Below, one piece after another: positions 27,366-37,513 of a stretch of DNA of 64,000 nucleotides. The position numbers were made by a program, and so were the translations under genes. The stretch covers positions 1 through 64,000 of the forward strand of contig NZ_LJYX01000002.1 of the NCBI RefSeq assembly GCF_001440345.1, given 5' to 3'. Source of the stretch: Colwellia sp. TT2012 (GTDB lineage Bacteria > Pseudomonadota > Gammaproteobacteria > Enterobacterales > Alteromonadaceae). The notes beneath the pieces were generated by a model. The model made no database searches. It saw only the letters and a program-made list of their open reading frames with translations, and was not told the DNA's origin. How positions within the stretch are numbered: the stretch's first letter is position 1; every line of letters starts with the position of its first letter.

Positions 27366-29540
27366 ATGGACGTTTCAGAATTACTCGACTCTCTTAATGA
27401 TAAGCAGCGTGAAGTTGTTGCTGCCCCTAAGCAAAATATGCTTGTTTTGGCTGGCGCAGGTAGTGGTAAAACTCGAGTATTAGTGCAGCGCATTGCCTGG
27501 TTAATACAAGTAGAAAAAGTTTCATCACACAGTATATTGGCGGTAACCTTTACCAATAAGGCGGCGGCAGAAATGCGTGCTCGTGTTGAACAGGTAGTGG
27601 CTGGTAATACTCATGGTATGTGGATTGGCACCTTTCACGGTTTAGCACATCGTTTGTTACGTATGCATTTTCAAGAAGCCAAGTTACCGCAAAGCTTTCA
27701 AGTATTAGACAGCGATGATCAATTACGCCTAATCAAAAGAATCGTTAGGTCACTAGAACTTGATGAGAAAAAATGGCCGCCTAAGCAATTTGTTTGGTAT
27801 ATCAATGGTAAAAAAGATGAAGGTTTACGTCCTAAGCATATAGATGCCCAATTTGACCCCACCGAAGAGTTATTTGTTAAAGTGTATAAAGCTTATCAAG
27901 AAACTTGTGACCGCGCCGGCTTAGTCGATTTTGCGGAATTATTATTGCGTGCTCATGAATTATGGTTGGAAAACCCTGCGTTGTTAGAACATTACCAACA
28001 GCGCTTCGGTCATATTTTGGTAGATGAATTTCAAGATACCAACGCCATTCAATATGCTTGGCTTACCATGTTAGGTAAAGCTCGCAGCAAGGTAATGATT
28101 GTTGGAGATGATGATCAATCTATTTATGGCTGGCGTGGCGCAAAAATAGAAAACATTGAACGATTTTTAAAAGAGTATGATGATACTAAAACGATTCGAC
28201 TCGAACAAAACTACCGCTCCACCGCCAATATTTTGCAAGCAGCGAACCAATTAATTAGCAACAATAATAATCGCATGGGCAAAAAGTTGTGGACCGATGG
28301 TGAGGCTGGCGAAAAAATCTCAATTTATACCGCTTTTAATGAAATTGATGAAGCGCGTTTTATCGCCGGTCGTATTAAACAATGGCGTGATGACGGTGGC
28401 AAACTGGATGAAATAGCCATTTTGTATCGCTCTAATGCGCAATCTCGTTTACTTGAGGAAGCTCTATTACAAGGACAATTACCTTATCGTATCTATGGTG
28501 GTCAACGATTCTTTGAACGACAAGAAATCAAAGACGCCCTTGCTTATCTGCGCCTTATCAATAACCGTGATGATGATGCCGCCTTTGAGCGTGTTATTAA
28601 TACGCCAACCCGTGGCATTGGTAATCAAACCTTATCGTTAATTAGAGATGCCGCCCGTGGCATGGAAGTAACGCTGTGGCAAGCTTGTCAGCATATGTTG
28701 CAAGCAGAGCAACTAAAAGGCAGAGGTGCTAAAACCATAACCGCCTTTATCCAGCTTATTGAGCAATTAGAAGATGATACCGAGAATTTAGATTTAGATC
28801 AGCAAGCGAATTTTATCATTAATAATAGTGGTTTAAAGGCTATGTACCAGGCAGAAAAAGGTGAGCGGGCTGCCCAACGTATAGAAAACTTAAATGAGCT
28901 GGTTACCGCCTGCCAAACTTTTGAAAGTGATCCTGAGTTAGTCGAAGAGCAAAGCCCATTAACCGCTTTTCTCACTCATGCGGCATTAGAGTCAGGTGAG
29001 TCACAAGCCGATGAATTTGAAGCCGCCGTACAGTTAATGACCATGCATTCAGCTAAAGGGTTAGAGTTTCCTCTGGTGTTTATTGCGGGACTTGAAGAAG
29101 GCATGTTCCCATCACAAAAATCGGTTGAAGAAATAGGGCGTTTAGAAGAAGAACGTCGTTTGTGTTATGTCGGCATGACACGAGCAATGCGTAAGCTATA
29201 CTTATGTCATGCTGAAAGTCGTCGTTTATATGGGCAAGAAAAACACCATAAAGCTAGTCGTTTCTTACGTGAATTACCTGAAGAGTGTATTGAAGAAATT
29301 CGTATGCAGGCGCAAGTAAAACGACCGAGTAAAGTGGGTAGATTCTCCAATACCTTTACCCTTGAAACCTTTGAAAATACAGGTTTTAAGTTGGGCCAGC
29401 TGGTTAAACATGCTAAGTTTGGTGAAGGGGTAGTACTTAACTATGAAGGTAGTGGTGCCCAGTCGCGTATTCAGGTGAATTTTGCCGATGTTGGTAGTAA
29501 ATGGCTAGTGGTGGAGTATGCCAATTTAGAAACAGCCTAA
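27366..29540 (+). CDS. uvrD: DNA helicase II (UvrD)
   Basis: A 3'-5' superfamily 1 helicase of nucleotide-excision and mismatch repair. It has 724 residues (E. coli 720). Motifs in order: Q-motif LNDKQREVVAAP, Walker A LAGAGSGKTRVL (about residue 30), Walker B VDEFQDTN, motif III GDDDQSIYGWRGA, motif V TMHSAKGLEFPLVF and motif VI EERRLCYVGMTRA. The C-terminal Tudor-like tail (GQLVKHAKFGEGVV) binds RNA polymerase or UvrB in relatives. A perfect LexA box lies upstream. Confidence 0.98.
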   Translation: MDVSELLDSLNDKQREVVAAPKQNMLVLAGAGSGKTRVLVQRIAWLIQVEKVSSHSILAVTFTNKAAAEMRARVEQVVAGNTHGMWIGTFHGLAHRLLRMHFQEAKLPQSFQVLDSDDQLRLIKRIVRSLELDEKKWPPKQFVWYINGKKDEGLRPKHIDAQFDPTEELFVKVYKAYQETCDRAGLVDFAELLLRAHELWLENPALLEHYQQRFGHILVDEFQDTNAIQYAWLTMLGKARSKVMIVGDDDQSIYGWRGAKIENIERFLKEYDDTKTIRLEQNYRSTANILQAANQLISNNNNRMGKKLWTDGEAGEKISIYTAFNEIDEARFIAGRIKQWRDDGGKLDEIAILYRSNAQSRLLEEALLQGQLPYRIYGGQRFFERQEIKDALAYLRLINNRDDDAAFERVINTPTRGIGNQTLSLIRDAARGMEVTLWQACQHMLQAEQLKGRGAKTITAFIQLIEQLEDDTENLDLDQQANFIINNSGLKAMYQAEKGERAAQRIENLNELVTACQTFESDPELVEEQSPLTAFLTHAALESGESQADEFEAAVQLMTMHSAKGLEFPLVFIAGLEEGMFPSQKSVEEIGRLEEERRLCYVGMTRAMRKLYLCHAESRRLYGQEKHHKASRFLRELPEECIEEIRMQAQVKRPSKVGRFSNTFTLETFENTGFKLGQLVKHAKFGEGVVLNYEGSGAQSRIQVNFADVGSKWLVVEYANLETA

Positions 29541-29598
29541 GTTCAGCAGTGAACCTAACGTCCATAGAGTAGCCGATTTAAAATTCGAAGGTGTGGTG

Positions 29599-30858
29599 AT
29601 GTCGAAAAGATTATTAGTGGTAGAAGACAGTAAACCGATAGCAACCGTTATCAAACAAATAGCCCGTTCATTAAAATTTGAGGTGGTTATAGCCACCACC
29701 TTGGCTGAAGTAGAAGATATTTTATCTGCCGATACTGACTTTTTTGCCGCGACCATAGATTATGCGCTACCTGATGCGCTCGATGGTGAAGCCATATCCT
29801 GTGTATTGTCTCATGGTATTCCGGGTATAGTAATGACAGGTAAAATGGATGATGAAACTCGGCAGAAAATATTATCTCAGCCGGTAATTGATTATATTCC
29901 CAAAGAGAATAGCCAAGCCTTTTTGTATTTAAAGCGCGTTTTACATTGGCAGCTAACCAATGATCAAAATACCATTTTAGTGGTGGATGACTCCTCGGCA
30001 GCGCGTAATCATATTGTTGAATTATTAAAACGTCGTAATTTTACTGTGGTAACCGCTAATAATGGTGTTCAGGCATTAGAGAAACTAGCTCAACACAAAA
30101 ATATTAAAATGGTGATAACCGATTTAGAAATGCCGGAAATGGATGGTATCGAACTGACCAATGAAATTCGCCGTATTTATACACGTGAGCAATTAGCGGT
30201 AATAGGTATCTCTGGCGCGACAAGCGGCATTCATTCCGCGCGTTTTATAAAAAATGGCGCTGATGATTTTTTACGGAAACCCTTTTGCCCGGAAGAATTT
30301 TATTGTCGTATTACCCAAAATATTGAGAGTTTGAATAACATTGCCAAAATTCAACATGCCGCCAATACGGATTATTTAACCGATCTTGCCAACCGTCGTG
30401 CTTTTGTCCGCGCTGCTGAATTGCGCATTAAAGAATATATCCAGAAAAAAGTACCTTACTGTTTAGCTATGATAGATATCGACTTCTTTAAGAAGGTTAA
30501 TGATAGCTACGGTCATGATGCGGGTGATCAGGTATTAAAAGTGATTGCACTTTATATGCGTAAACACTTTAGTGCAGGGCTAACAGCTCGTTTGGGTGGT
30601 GAGGAGTTTGCGGTATTATTACACGGCATTGATGTCGATAATTTGTATAACAGGTTAGACGACTTTAGACGCGAAATTTCCGTGTCGACTATTCCTGTCG
30701 GTGATATACCTATATCCATTACGTTAAGCCTTGGCGTGATTTTTGACAGCCAAGACGAGTTCGCTAAGCAAATGAATGAAGCCGATAATGCCTTATATTT
30801 AGCAAAAGAAAATGGTCGTAATCAAGTGGTTATCTCAGGTGCTGAACTCGAAGACTAA
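29599..30858 (+). CDS. Response regulator with two receiver domains and GGDEF (diguanylate cyclase)
   Basis: A PleD-like protein of about 419 residues. Receiver 1 (about 2-115, LLVVEDSKPIATV, FAATIDYALPD) is followed by receiver 2 (about 125-240) with the acidic pocket LVVDDSSAARN, the phospho-acceptor aspartate in VITDLEMPEMDG and the conserved lysine FLRKPFCPEEF. The GGDEF domain (about 255-419) has the active-site motif RLGGEEFAVLL and DIDFFKKVNDSYGHDAGD. The residues before GGEEF do not form the usual RxxD inhibitory site, so product inhibition may be missing. The start is at MSKRLLVVE. No partner kinase is adjacent. Confidence 0.93.
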   Translation: MSKRLLVVEDSKPIATVIKQIARSLKFEVVIATTLAEVEDILSADTDFFAATIDYALPDALDGEAISCVLSHGIPGIVMTGKMDDETRQKILSQPVIDYIPKENSQAFLYLKRVLHWQLTNDQNTILVVDDSSAARNHIVELLKRRNFTVVTANNGVQALEKLAQHKNIKMVITDLEMPEMDGIELTNEIRRIYTREQLAVIGISGATSGIHSARFIKNGADDFLRKPFCPEEFYCRITQNIESLNNIAKIQHAANTDYLTDLANRRAFVRAAELRIKEYIQKKVPYCLAMIDIDFFKKVNDSYGHDAGDQVLKVIALYMRKHFSAGLTARLGGEEFAVLLHGIDVDNLYNRLDDFRREISVSTIPVGDIPISITLSLGVIFDSQDEFAKQMNEADNALYLAKENGRNQVVISGAELED

Positions 30859-30883
30859 CTTGCTACCTTAAAATAATACATAA

Positions 30884-30922
30884 AAGAGTGCTTATCACTG
30901 CTGAGGATAAGCGCTTTTTTTT
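30884..30922. terminator. Terminator after the REC-REC-GGDEF gene
   Basis: GAGTGCTTATC, a ten-base loop, GATAAGCGCTT and eight T. It can serve this gene and, less strongly, the convergent rarD gene. Confidence 0.85.
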
Positions 30923-30931
30923 CGCCTACTT

Positions 30932-31834
30932 TTACGCGCGTTTTCTTAACGAGTCTAAGGTATAGAGTGCTAATGCCGCCCAAATGAAAATAAAGGTGAT
31001 CAGCTCAGCACTTTTCATGGTTTCTTGATAATAAAAAGTCGCCAATAAAAACATAATACTTGGCCCTAAATATTGGAAAAAACCTAAGCTTGACAGTGTT
31101 AACCTTTTTGCTGCGATAGTAAATAATAATAATGGTGCTGTGGTTACCAGGCCTGCCATGATCAAAGTAAAATTCAAACTAGAGCTATTTAACGCCATAT
31201 TACTGGTACTGCTGTCAACAAAGAAAAACCAATAAATCAGGGCTATCGGTAGCATTAACAACGACTCAATAAATAAACCAATGAATGAATTAACCGGCAG
31301 TTTCTTTCTTATTAAGCCATAAATGGCAAAAGTACTGGCCAAGGCGAGTGAAATCATTGGCAGAGTACCTAAGGCAATCAGCTGCACTAATACACCCGTC
31401 AGGGCTAAACCTACCGCTATTAATTGATTACGCCGTAAACGTTCATGAAAAAATATCATGCCAAGGACAACATTAAAGAGTGGGTTAATGTAGTAACCTA
31501 AACTGGCATCGAGCAAGTGGTTATTATTAATTGCCCAAATAAACAGAAACCAATTTACCGCCAGAAAGCTAGCTGATAAAGACAGCAAGAGTAATATCTT
31601 TGGCTGACGGAAAACAGTAACGAGCTGTGACCATTTTTTCATCACGACAATCATCACTAGCAAAAATAAAGCTGACCAAATAACCCGATGCATTAATATT
31701 TCACCGGGCTCAATTTCGTTGAGTAATTTAAAATATATTGGCGCAAAACCCCACAGTAGGTATGCGCTTAAGGCACTTAAGGCGCCGTTACGGCTGCTAT
31801 TGGCTTCAAGTTGATCAGTGGTTGCTGTACTCAT
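30932..31834 (-). CDS. rarD: RarD, EamA-family transporter
   Basis: A 300-residue inner-membrane protein with ten predicted helices in two EamA halves. The RarD signature is YLLWGFAPIYFKLLNEI with MHRVIWSALFL, then LDASLGYYINPLFNVVLG and FFQYLGPSIMFLLA. RarD was named for a link to chloramphenicol sensitivity in Pseudomonas; its substrate is unknown. It stands alone, convergent with the diguanylate cyclase gene. Confidence 0.93.
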   Translation of the reverse strand: MSTATTDQLEANSSRNGALSALSAYLLWGFAPIYFKLLNEIEPGEILMHRVIWSALFLLVMIVVMKKWSQLVTVFRQPKILLLLSLSASFLAVNWFLFIWAINNNHLLDASLGYYINPLFNVVLGMIFFHERLRRNQLIAVGLALTGVLVQLIALGTLPMISLALASTFAIYGLIRKKLPVNSFIGLFIESLLMLPIALIYWFFFVDSSTSNMALNSSSLNFTLIMAGLVTTAPLLLFTIAAKRLTLSSLGFFQYLGPSIMFLLATFYYQETMKSAELITFIFIWAALALYTLDSLRKRA

Positions 31835-32220
31835 GAGTTAATCATTCCAGGGCAAGCTATAGGAAAGGCGGAATAATAACATGACCTTAAGCTGTGTAAG
31901 TACTAAAAGTTCAGTACTTATTCTTAGCGGTGTAAACTTGTTAATACGAGGAACGGTAAGCTGGCTATACAGCCATAATACTCACCATGGGTTTTTAGTA
32001 TGGCAGCGAAAATTATGTTCAAAGTGGATTTTTTATTAATAGTGTGGCCTTAAAAATAGGGGGGGGTAAAGAGCATTAATTCTGCATTTTTAGGTAACTT
32101 AGCTATAAATATCAATAAGATCGCCGCTGAGTTAAAAATATATTTTTCTGTACTAGGTTTTCACTGCATCGCTGAGTTAAAATAGCTTTATTACTCCTTC
32201 GAAAATTAGTCGACACCTTC
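31835..32220. other. Intergenic region between rarD and recQ
   Basis: Divergent spacer of 386 bp. It holds the hairpin TAAGTACT...AGTACTTA near 31898-31921, a G-run (GGGGGGG near 32059), and the word CGCTGAGTTAAAA twice (about 32124 and 32170). No ORF was seen. Promoters for rarD and recQ should be here but were not pinned down. Confidence 0.5.
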
Positions 32221-34050
32221 TTGAATTCCTCAGTAGCCACAGCCAATACAGCAACCAGTGCAGTAGATAAGGCCTTATTGCTCGAAACCTTAAAACACTA
32301 TTTTGGCTATGAAAGTTTTCGTACCGGTCAAATCGAGATTATTAATAATTTATTGCAAGGGCGAGATTCTCTGGTATTAATGCCTACCGGCGGGGGTAAA
32401 TCGCTGTGTTATCAATTACCAGCGGTGTTGTTGCCAGGGGTTACTATTGTTGTTTCGCCTTTAATTGCCTTGATGAAAGATCAAGTAGATGGCTTAACTC
32501 ACCAAGGCATATCGGCGGCGTTTATTAACTCTAGCCTAGAGCAAAGCGAGATCAGTGATATTTTTGCTCGCTTAGGGCGAGGTGAAATTAAGTTACTGTA
32601 TGTGGCGCCGGAACGTTTAACTAATTACTACTTCCTACAAAGCTTAAGGCAATTGCCCTTAAGTTTATTTGCTATTGATGAAGCACACTGTATTTCTCAA
32701 TGGGGCCATGATTTTAGGCCAGCTTATACCAAGCTACAATGTTTAAAACAAAATTTTCCTACGGTACCTGTGATGGCATTAACCGCTACGGCGGATGTCA
32801 CCACCCGCAAAGATATTTTGCACCAGCTGGCACTGCCAAACCCCTATATTCATCTTGATAGTTTTGACCGTCCCAATATCCGTTTTACTTTAGCGCCTAA
32901 ATATAATGGCGAAAAGCAGTTGCTGGGTTATATCAAAAAGAAAGGCGAAGATAGCGGCATTATTTATTGTAACAGTCGTTGGCAAGTAGACAAACTGACT
33001 AAGTATTTAGCGGCTAGCGGTATAAATTGTGCTGCTTACCATGCCGGTTTAGAGAATGAAATCCGTACCATAGTGCAAGAAGGGTTTACTAAAGATAACA
33101 TTCAGATAGTGATAGCTACCGTTGCCTTTGGCCTAGGTATTAATAAACCTAATGTCCGTTATGTTATACATTTTGAGCCACCACGTTCCTTGGAATCTTA
33201 TTATCAAGAAATAGGTCGCGCTGGGCGTGATGGTTTAGACGCAGAAGCCTTATTTTTGGTTGATGAAAAAGATGTCGCCCGCATTAAGAAACGTATTAGT
33301 GAGGGCGATAACCCCGAGCGAGTAAATGTTGAAATGCAGCGCTTTGCTGCCATGAATGCTTTTATTGACGCACAAACCTGTCGTCGACAAGTGGTACTGA
33401 ATTATTTTGCTGAATATACCGAAAAAGGCTGTGGTAACTGCGATATTTGTTTAGACCCACCGAGTCAATTTGATGGCACCATAGAAGCACAGAAAGTGCT
33501 TTCTTGTGTTTATCGTATCAAACAACAAGGTGATATTAGTCATGTCATTGCTGTATTACGCGGCGAACTCAGCGATAAAATCAAACAGTTAGCGCACGAT
33601 AAAGTCTCTACCTTTGGTTTGGGCAAGGGTAAAACAGCCGGTTATTGGTATTCAATTATTGGTCAACTAATACACTTAGGTTATTTGCAGCAAGATATCG
33701 AGCAACAATCTATTTTATGTTTAACACAGGCCTCTGGTGTAGTGTTGAAAGGACAAGAGCCGCTGATGTTAGCGAGCCCACGTTTACAAAAAGCGAGCTA
33801 CTGGCAACAAAAAAGCCCACAAAAAAGTTATGATCGGGCTTTATTCGCTAAATTACGTGAGTTACGTAAAGCCATTGCTGATGGTGAAGATATTGCGCCC
33901 TTTATTGTCTTTAATGATGCCACCTTATCTGAATTGGCACGGGTAAAACCAAAAACTTTAAGGGACATGCTGAGTATCAGTGGTATAGGTGAAGTGAAAT
34001 TATCCCGTTATGGTCAACCATTTTTGGCCTTGATTAAGGAACATGGCTAA
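32221..34050 (+). CDS. recQ: ATP-dependent DNA helicase RecQ
   Basis: A superfamily 2 3'-5' helicase of recombination and replication-fork repair, 609 residues (E. coli RecQ 609). Motifs: [13 protein letters not shown], Walker [19 protein letters not shown] box [17 protein letters not shown], motif [13 protein letters not shown], the zinc site [17 protein letters not shown], a winged-helix domain and a C-terminal HRDC domain ([17 protein letters not shown]). The only plausible start is TTG at 32221 with no good ribosome-binding site, which would make translation weak. Confidence 0.97.
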   Translation: MNSSVATANTATSAVDKALLLETLKHYFGYESFRTGQIEIINNLLQGRDSLVLMPTGGGKSLCYQLPAVLLPGVTIVVSPLIALMKDQVDGLTHQGISAAFINSSLEQSEISDIFARLGRGEIKLLYVAPERLTNYYFLQSLRQLPLSLFAIDEAHCISQWGHDFRPAYTKLQCLKQNFPTVPVMALTATADVTTRKDILHQLALPNPYIHLDSFDRPNIRFTLAPKYNGEKQLLGYIKKKGEDSGIIYCNSRWQVDKLTKYLAASGINCAAYHAGLENEIRTIVQEGFTKDNIQIVIATVAFGLGINKPNVRYVIHFEPPRSLESYYQEIGRAGRDGLDAEALFLVDEKDVARIKKRISEGDNPERVNVEMQRFAAMNAFIDAQTCRRQVVLNYFAEYTEKGCGNCDICLDPPSQFDGTIEAQKVLSCVYRIKQQGDISHVIAVLRGELSDKIKQLAHDKVSTFGLGKGKTAGYWYSIIGQLIHLGYLQQDIEQQSILCLTQASGVVLKGQEPLMLASPRLQKASYWQQKSPQKSYDRALFAKLRELRKAIADGEDIAPFIVFNDATLSELARVKPKTLRDMLSISGIGEVKLSRYGQPFLALIKEHG

Positions 34051-34077
34051 ACAGTCCCTTGATTACTTGAAGTATGT

Positions 34078-34215
34078 ATGAATAAATTTGTAGTAAGCCC
34101 GTTACCATTTTCTTTATTGGGTATCTTGTTAGTTTCTCTATTCGCCATAGCGTCTTTTAGCCTGAGTTCGATAGAATATTTAACCGCAGATAAAAAAGCC
34201 ACTGAACTTAACTAA
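34078..34215 (+). CDS. Possible 45-residue single-span membrane peptide
   Basis: An ORF with one clear hydrophobic segment (FSLLGILLVSLFAIASF), 27 bp downstream of recQ. There is no strong Shine-Dalgarno (TTGAAGTATGT lies before the ATG). Its last codons overlap a hairpin that serves as terminator for the opposite strand. Unknown and possibly not translated; recorded because the hydrophobic pattern is coherent. Confidence 0.3.
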   Translation: MNKFVVSPLPFSLLGILLVSLFAIASFSLSSIEYLTADKKATELN

Positions 34216-34224
34216 GTTAGTGGC
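34192..34224 (-). terminator. Terminator for the minus-strand CCGGCGG gene
   Basis: On the minus strand the sequence GCCACTAACTTA, a short loop, TAAGTTCAGTGGC is followed by six T, giving a 12-bp stem with one bulge. It ends the transcript of the small gene at 34316-34417. Confidence 0.75.
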
Positions 34225-34315
34225 TTGGTCGTTAACATGAAAAAACTGAGCGAAGCCAGGATAAAAAGGCTAATTTATACTAATTCCCCCCGATACCCGT
34301 TTAAAGCAAGTATAT

Positions 34316-34417
34316 TTAATCTTTCTTTGCTGCTTCAGTTTGTTCTGTTGCTTTATCTTGAGCTTGCTCTTTTTTCTCATCATGGCCTTCTCCACCACAA
34401 CCACCACAACAACCCAT
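34316..34417 (-). CDS. 33-residue cysteine/glycine-rich peptide (CCGGCGG protein)
   Basis: A very short gene reading MGCCGGCGGEGHDEKKEQAQ and then a charged, glutamine- and lysine-rich tail ending KKD. A strong Shine-Dalgarno (TGGAG, seven bases before ATG) and a dedicated terminator about 90 bp downstream support expression. Three cysteines in CCGGC plus a histidine could bind a metal. It resembles the small CCGSCS-type proteins of marine gammaproteobacteria, which have no known function; this link is from memory of the motif and was not tested. Confidence 0.7.
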   Translation of the reverse strand: MGCCGGCGGEGHDEKKEQAQDKATEQTEAAKKD

Positions 34418-34478
34418 AATTTACTCCAGTTATTTAATTGAATTAATTTAATTGGTATTAATTAGACTTGGTGGCATA

Positions 34479-34503
34479 GTAGCTGAGTAATTTACTCAGC
34501 TAC
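34479..34503. repeat. Perfect palindrome upstream of the CCGGCGG gene
   Basis: GTAGCTGAGTAA and TTACTCAGCTAC are separated by one base. It lies about 60 bp upstream of the small gene's start and about 70 bp downstream of the peptidase gene. It may be an operator or part of a terminator; a weaker hairpin (GAGGTTAAT/ATTAACCTC, 34536-34563) lies nearer the peptidase stop. Confidence 0.6.
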
Positions 34504-34569
34504 TTGATCGAGATCAGCTTTACTCATATAAGATAGAGGTTAATTTAAATCTTTATTAACCTCTAAACC

Positions 34570-36738
34570 TCATGATTTAGGTAATGAGGTAAAACCCATG
34601 TTGAACAAGGTAAAGGCATAGATATCCGCATACTGCTCAATCGTTTTAGATACCGGAGTACCGGCACCATGACCGGCATTGGTTTCAATACGGATAAGCA
34701 TTGGGGCATTGCCTGCTTGTTTGGCTTGTAACTCAGCAGCGAACTTAAATGAATGTGCCGGCACTACACGGTCATCGTGATCGCCCGTTGTTATCATAGT
34801 TGCAGGGTAGCTAACACCGGCTTTAACATTGTGAACTGGCGAGTAGCCTTGTAAGTAGCTAAACATTTCTTTACTTTGTTCACTGGTGCCATAGTCATAA
34901 GCCCAACCTGCACCCGAAGTGAAGGTATGGTATCTCAGCATATCTAATACACCAACGGCGGGTAAAGCTACTTTCATTAGATCAGGACGTTGTGTCATCA
35001 CAGCACCAACTAATAAACCGCCATTAGAGCCACCATTAATGGCTAAGTAATTACTAGAAGTATAATTTTTCTCAATTAAGTACTCAGCAGCAGCAATAAA
35101 GTCATCAAAAACATTTTGTTTGTCTAACTTGATACCAGCTTTATGCCACTTCTTACCGTATTCACCGCCGCCACGTAAGTTAGCAACAGCATAAATACCA
35201 CCTTGCTCTAGCCATACCGCACGAGCAACACTAAATCGTGGCGTTAAACTAATATTGAAACCACCATAACCATATAAAATAGTCGGATTTTTACCATTCA
35301 GTTCAATACCTTTTTTATAGGTAATGATCATAGGTATTTGTGTGCCATCTTTTGATGGATAGAATACTTGTTTTGATTCATAAGCATTACTGTCAAATTT
35401 AGCGCCTGACTTACGGTAAACGTCACTATTGCCATTATCTATATTGTAGCTATAGATGGTACCTGGCGTTTTGTAGTTGCTAAATGAGTAATATAAGATA
35501 CTTTCGTCTTTGTCACCTTCTAAGGCAGAAGTACTACCAATACCGGGTAAGTTGATTTCACGCACTTGTTTACCTTGATAATCGTATTGGTAAACTTTCG
35601 AAATAGCATCAACCATATACTCAGTAAAGAAGTAACCGCCACCCGTAGATGCGCTTAATACGTATTTAGTTTCGGCAATAAAATCAGTCCAGTTTTTACT
35701 TGCTGGTGCGCTCGCATTTACCGTGACAATTTTCTTATTTGGCGCCTTTAGATTTGTCACTAAAAATAGCTTATCACCCTCATTTTCAAGTAGATAAGTA
35801 TCGGCATCAAAGTTATCGGTAATGGTTACTAATGGGCTATTTGGCTTAGTTAAGTCTTTAATATAAAGATCGTTACCTGAGGTTGAAATTGCACCTGAGA
35901 TAAGTAAGAAACGGTTATCTTCGGTGACAGTACCGCCAACGTAACGACGTTTTTGTTCGGCAGTATTGCCAAAAATAATTTTATCGTCTTTTTGTGGTTG
36001 ACCTAATACATGGTAATAAAGTTTATGTTGATCGGTTTTTGCCGATAACTCACTGCCTTCTGGTTTATCATAACTTGAGTAGTAAAAGCCTTCATTTTTA
36101 AACCATGAGATGCCAGAAAATTTAACGTCAACCAGTGGCGCTTCTAACACTTGCTTAGTTTCAACATCAATAATGATAATTTTACGCCAATCACTACCAC
36201 CTTCAGAAATAGCATAAGCGGCAATTGAACCATCTTTTGAGAAGCTAAGCTGTCCCATCGAAGTGGTGCCGTCTTCACTGAACGTATTGGGATCTAAAAA
36301 TACTTCCGCTGTGCCACCGTCTTTTTGACGATAAACCACATACTGGTTTTGCAAGCCATCATTTTTATAAAAATAGGTATAGTTACCTTCTTTAAAAGGT
36401 GCGCCCACTTTTTCGTAGTTCCATAATTCAGCTAAACGAGACTTTAGTTGGTCGCGATAGGGAATTTGCGCTAAGTAATCAAAAGTTACTTTGTTTTCTG
36501 CTTTAACCCAAGCCGCGGTTTCTTCGCTACGATCATCTTCTAACCAACGATATGGGTCAGCAACTTCTGTACCAAAGTAATTATCAACAACATCACCTTT
36601 AGGGGCTACAGGGTAACTGATTTTTTGTACTTGAGTGGAAGTCATCGTGTCTGACGACTGTCCTACACTGTTGCCAGTACAACCGGCTAATACACTAGTG
36701 ACCAAGATACTAGTCACAAAAAGGCTTTGTTTGTTCAT
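34570..36738 (-). CDS. Prolyl oligopeptidase family serine peptidase (S9A), lipoprotein
   Basis: A 722-residue peptidase that cleaves short peptides after proline. The N-terminus is a lipoprotein signal ([15 protein letters not shown]; Cys19). A seven-blade propeller follows (about residues 70-440, starting [21 protein letters not shown]), then the alpha/beta-hydrolase domain. The nucleophile is Ser in [12 protein letters not shown], the acid is Asp in [14 protein letters not shown], and the base is His in [20 protein letters not shown] and NLRGGGEYG are also typical. Membrane-anchored, probably periplasmic. Encoded alone. Confidence 0.95.
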   Translation of the reverse strand: MNKQSLFVTSILVTSVLAGCTGNSVGQSSDTMTSTQVQKISYPVAPKGDVVDNYFGTEVADPYRWLEDDRSEETAAWVKAENKVTFDYLAQIPYRDQLKSRLAELWNYEKVGAPFKEGNYTYFYKNDGLQNQYVVYRQKDGGTAEVFLDPNTFSEDGTTSMGQLSFSKDGSIAAYAISEGGSDWRKIIIIDVETKQVLEAPLVDVKFSGISWFKNEGFYYSSYDKPEGSELSAKTDQHKLYYHVLGQPQKDDKIIFGNTAEQKRRYVGGTVTEDNRFLLISGAISTSGNDLYIKDLTKPNSPLVTITDNFDADTYLLENEGDKLFLVTNLKAPNKKIVTVNASAPASKNWTDFIAETKYVLSASTGGGYFFTEYMVDAISKVYQYDYQGKQVREINLPGIGSTSALEGDKDESILYYSFSNYKTPGTIYSYNIDNGNSDVYRKSGAKFDSNAYESKQVFYPSKDGTQIPMIITYKKGIELNGKNPTILYGYGGFNISLTPRFSVARAVWLEQGGIYAVANLRGGGEYGKKWHKAGIKLDKQNVFDDFIAAAEYLIEKNYTSSNYLAINGGSNGGLLVGAVMTQRPDLMKVALPAVGVLDMLRYHTFTSGAGWAYDYGTSEQSKEMFSYLQGYSPVHNVKAGVSYPATMITTGDHDDRVVPAHSFKFAAELQAKQAGNAPMLIRIETNAGHGAGTPVSKTIEQYADIYAFTLFNMGFTSLPKS

Positions 36739-37043
36739 TTGAGTCTCGCTTGTTGCAGTGAGTATTATGCAGCTACTAGTATTTACCTAGTACTTAGCAG
36801 CATATTGACATTTATTTTACAAATCGTAAGCAGTGTAGCAGAAGAAGGTTTAGCTAAACTATGGCTTGCCCCATTGAGTGCTGAGGTAAGCGGCAGTATT
36901 TTGTTACAGAGTATGACTAACTATTTGTCGGGGGTGAAATTAGCGCATAATTGGCTAAATTTAAGCTATGTTAATGAATACTGTAACCTTCTCATGGTTG
37001 GTAATTAGGTACTCATCAACATAGCTTAGTGCCGCTCTTGGCA
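36739..37043. other. Intergenic region between the peptidase and VOC genes
   Basis: A spacer of 305 bp. An open frame runs across it on the plus strand (36727-37008) but has no ribosome-binding site and no recognisable features, so it is not called. The promoter of the peptidase gene should be near 36740-36800. Confidence 0.45.
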
Positions 37044-37460
37044 TTAATAACGGTTTCTTAGTTCAGGGATATCGGTATGGTATTGTACAAACTCTACTTC
37101 ATAACCATCAGCATCTAGAAAATAGATGTTCTCTCTATACTTATCAGGGGTGCCGTCTTTATGGATAGGGAAACCAGCTTGGGTTATCCGCGCTATGGTA
37201 CCTTTTAAGTCACTGGTAACATAAGCAAAATGCGCTAAACCTACCTGATGGCCGGTTAAGTCTCTATTGTCACCAACACCATTATCGGCAAAGGCGATAT
37301 ATTGATAGTCATCACCAAAGTGTAACCAATTTCTTGGTTTGCCAGACCACTCACCTTTATCACCACCACGTACATGCCAGTGAGGAAAAGCGGCTCGGTA
37401 AAAAGCTAAACTTTTTTCTATATCACTGACCACTAAGTTAATGTGTTCTAAGGTAATCAT
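37044..37460 (-). CDS. VOC family protein (glyoxalase-like)
   Basis: A 138-residue vicinal-oxygen-chelate protein: two beta-alpha-beta-beta-beta halves, starting MITLEHINLVVSDIEKSLAFYRAAF (motif HINLVV gives the first metal ligand), with HFAYVT in the middle and YFLDADGYEVEFVQ at the end (last glutamate ligand). Metal binding looks intact. Substrate unknown. It is third in a minus-strand cluster after a flavin reductase and another VOC gene, which suggests a detoxification or stress role. Confidence 0.88.
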   Translation of the reverse strand: MITLEHINLVVSDIEKSLAFYRAAFPHWHVRGGDKGEWSGKPRNWLHFGDDYQYIAFADNGVGDNRDLTGHQVGLAHFAYVTSDLKGTIARITQAGFPIHKDGTPDKYRENIYFLDADGYEVEFVQYHTDIPELRNRY

Positions 37461-37513
37461 AATTGCTCTCCGTTACCTATTTTGTAGGTATATTTTTAAT
37501 AAGTGTAGTCGTT

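Noticed and set aside
34225-34419. Plus-strand frame of 64 codons opposite the CCGGCGG gene
   Set aside because: The minus-strand gene has a ribosome-binding site and terminator; this frame has neither, and its histidine/asparagine-rich end is the complement of the glycine/cysteine codons.
36727-37008. Plus-strand frame of 93 codons between the peptidase and VOC genes
   Set aside because: It begins inside the signal-peptide region of the peptidase gene on the other strand, lacks a ribosome-binding site and would occupy that gene's promoter.
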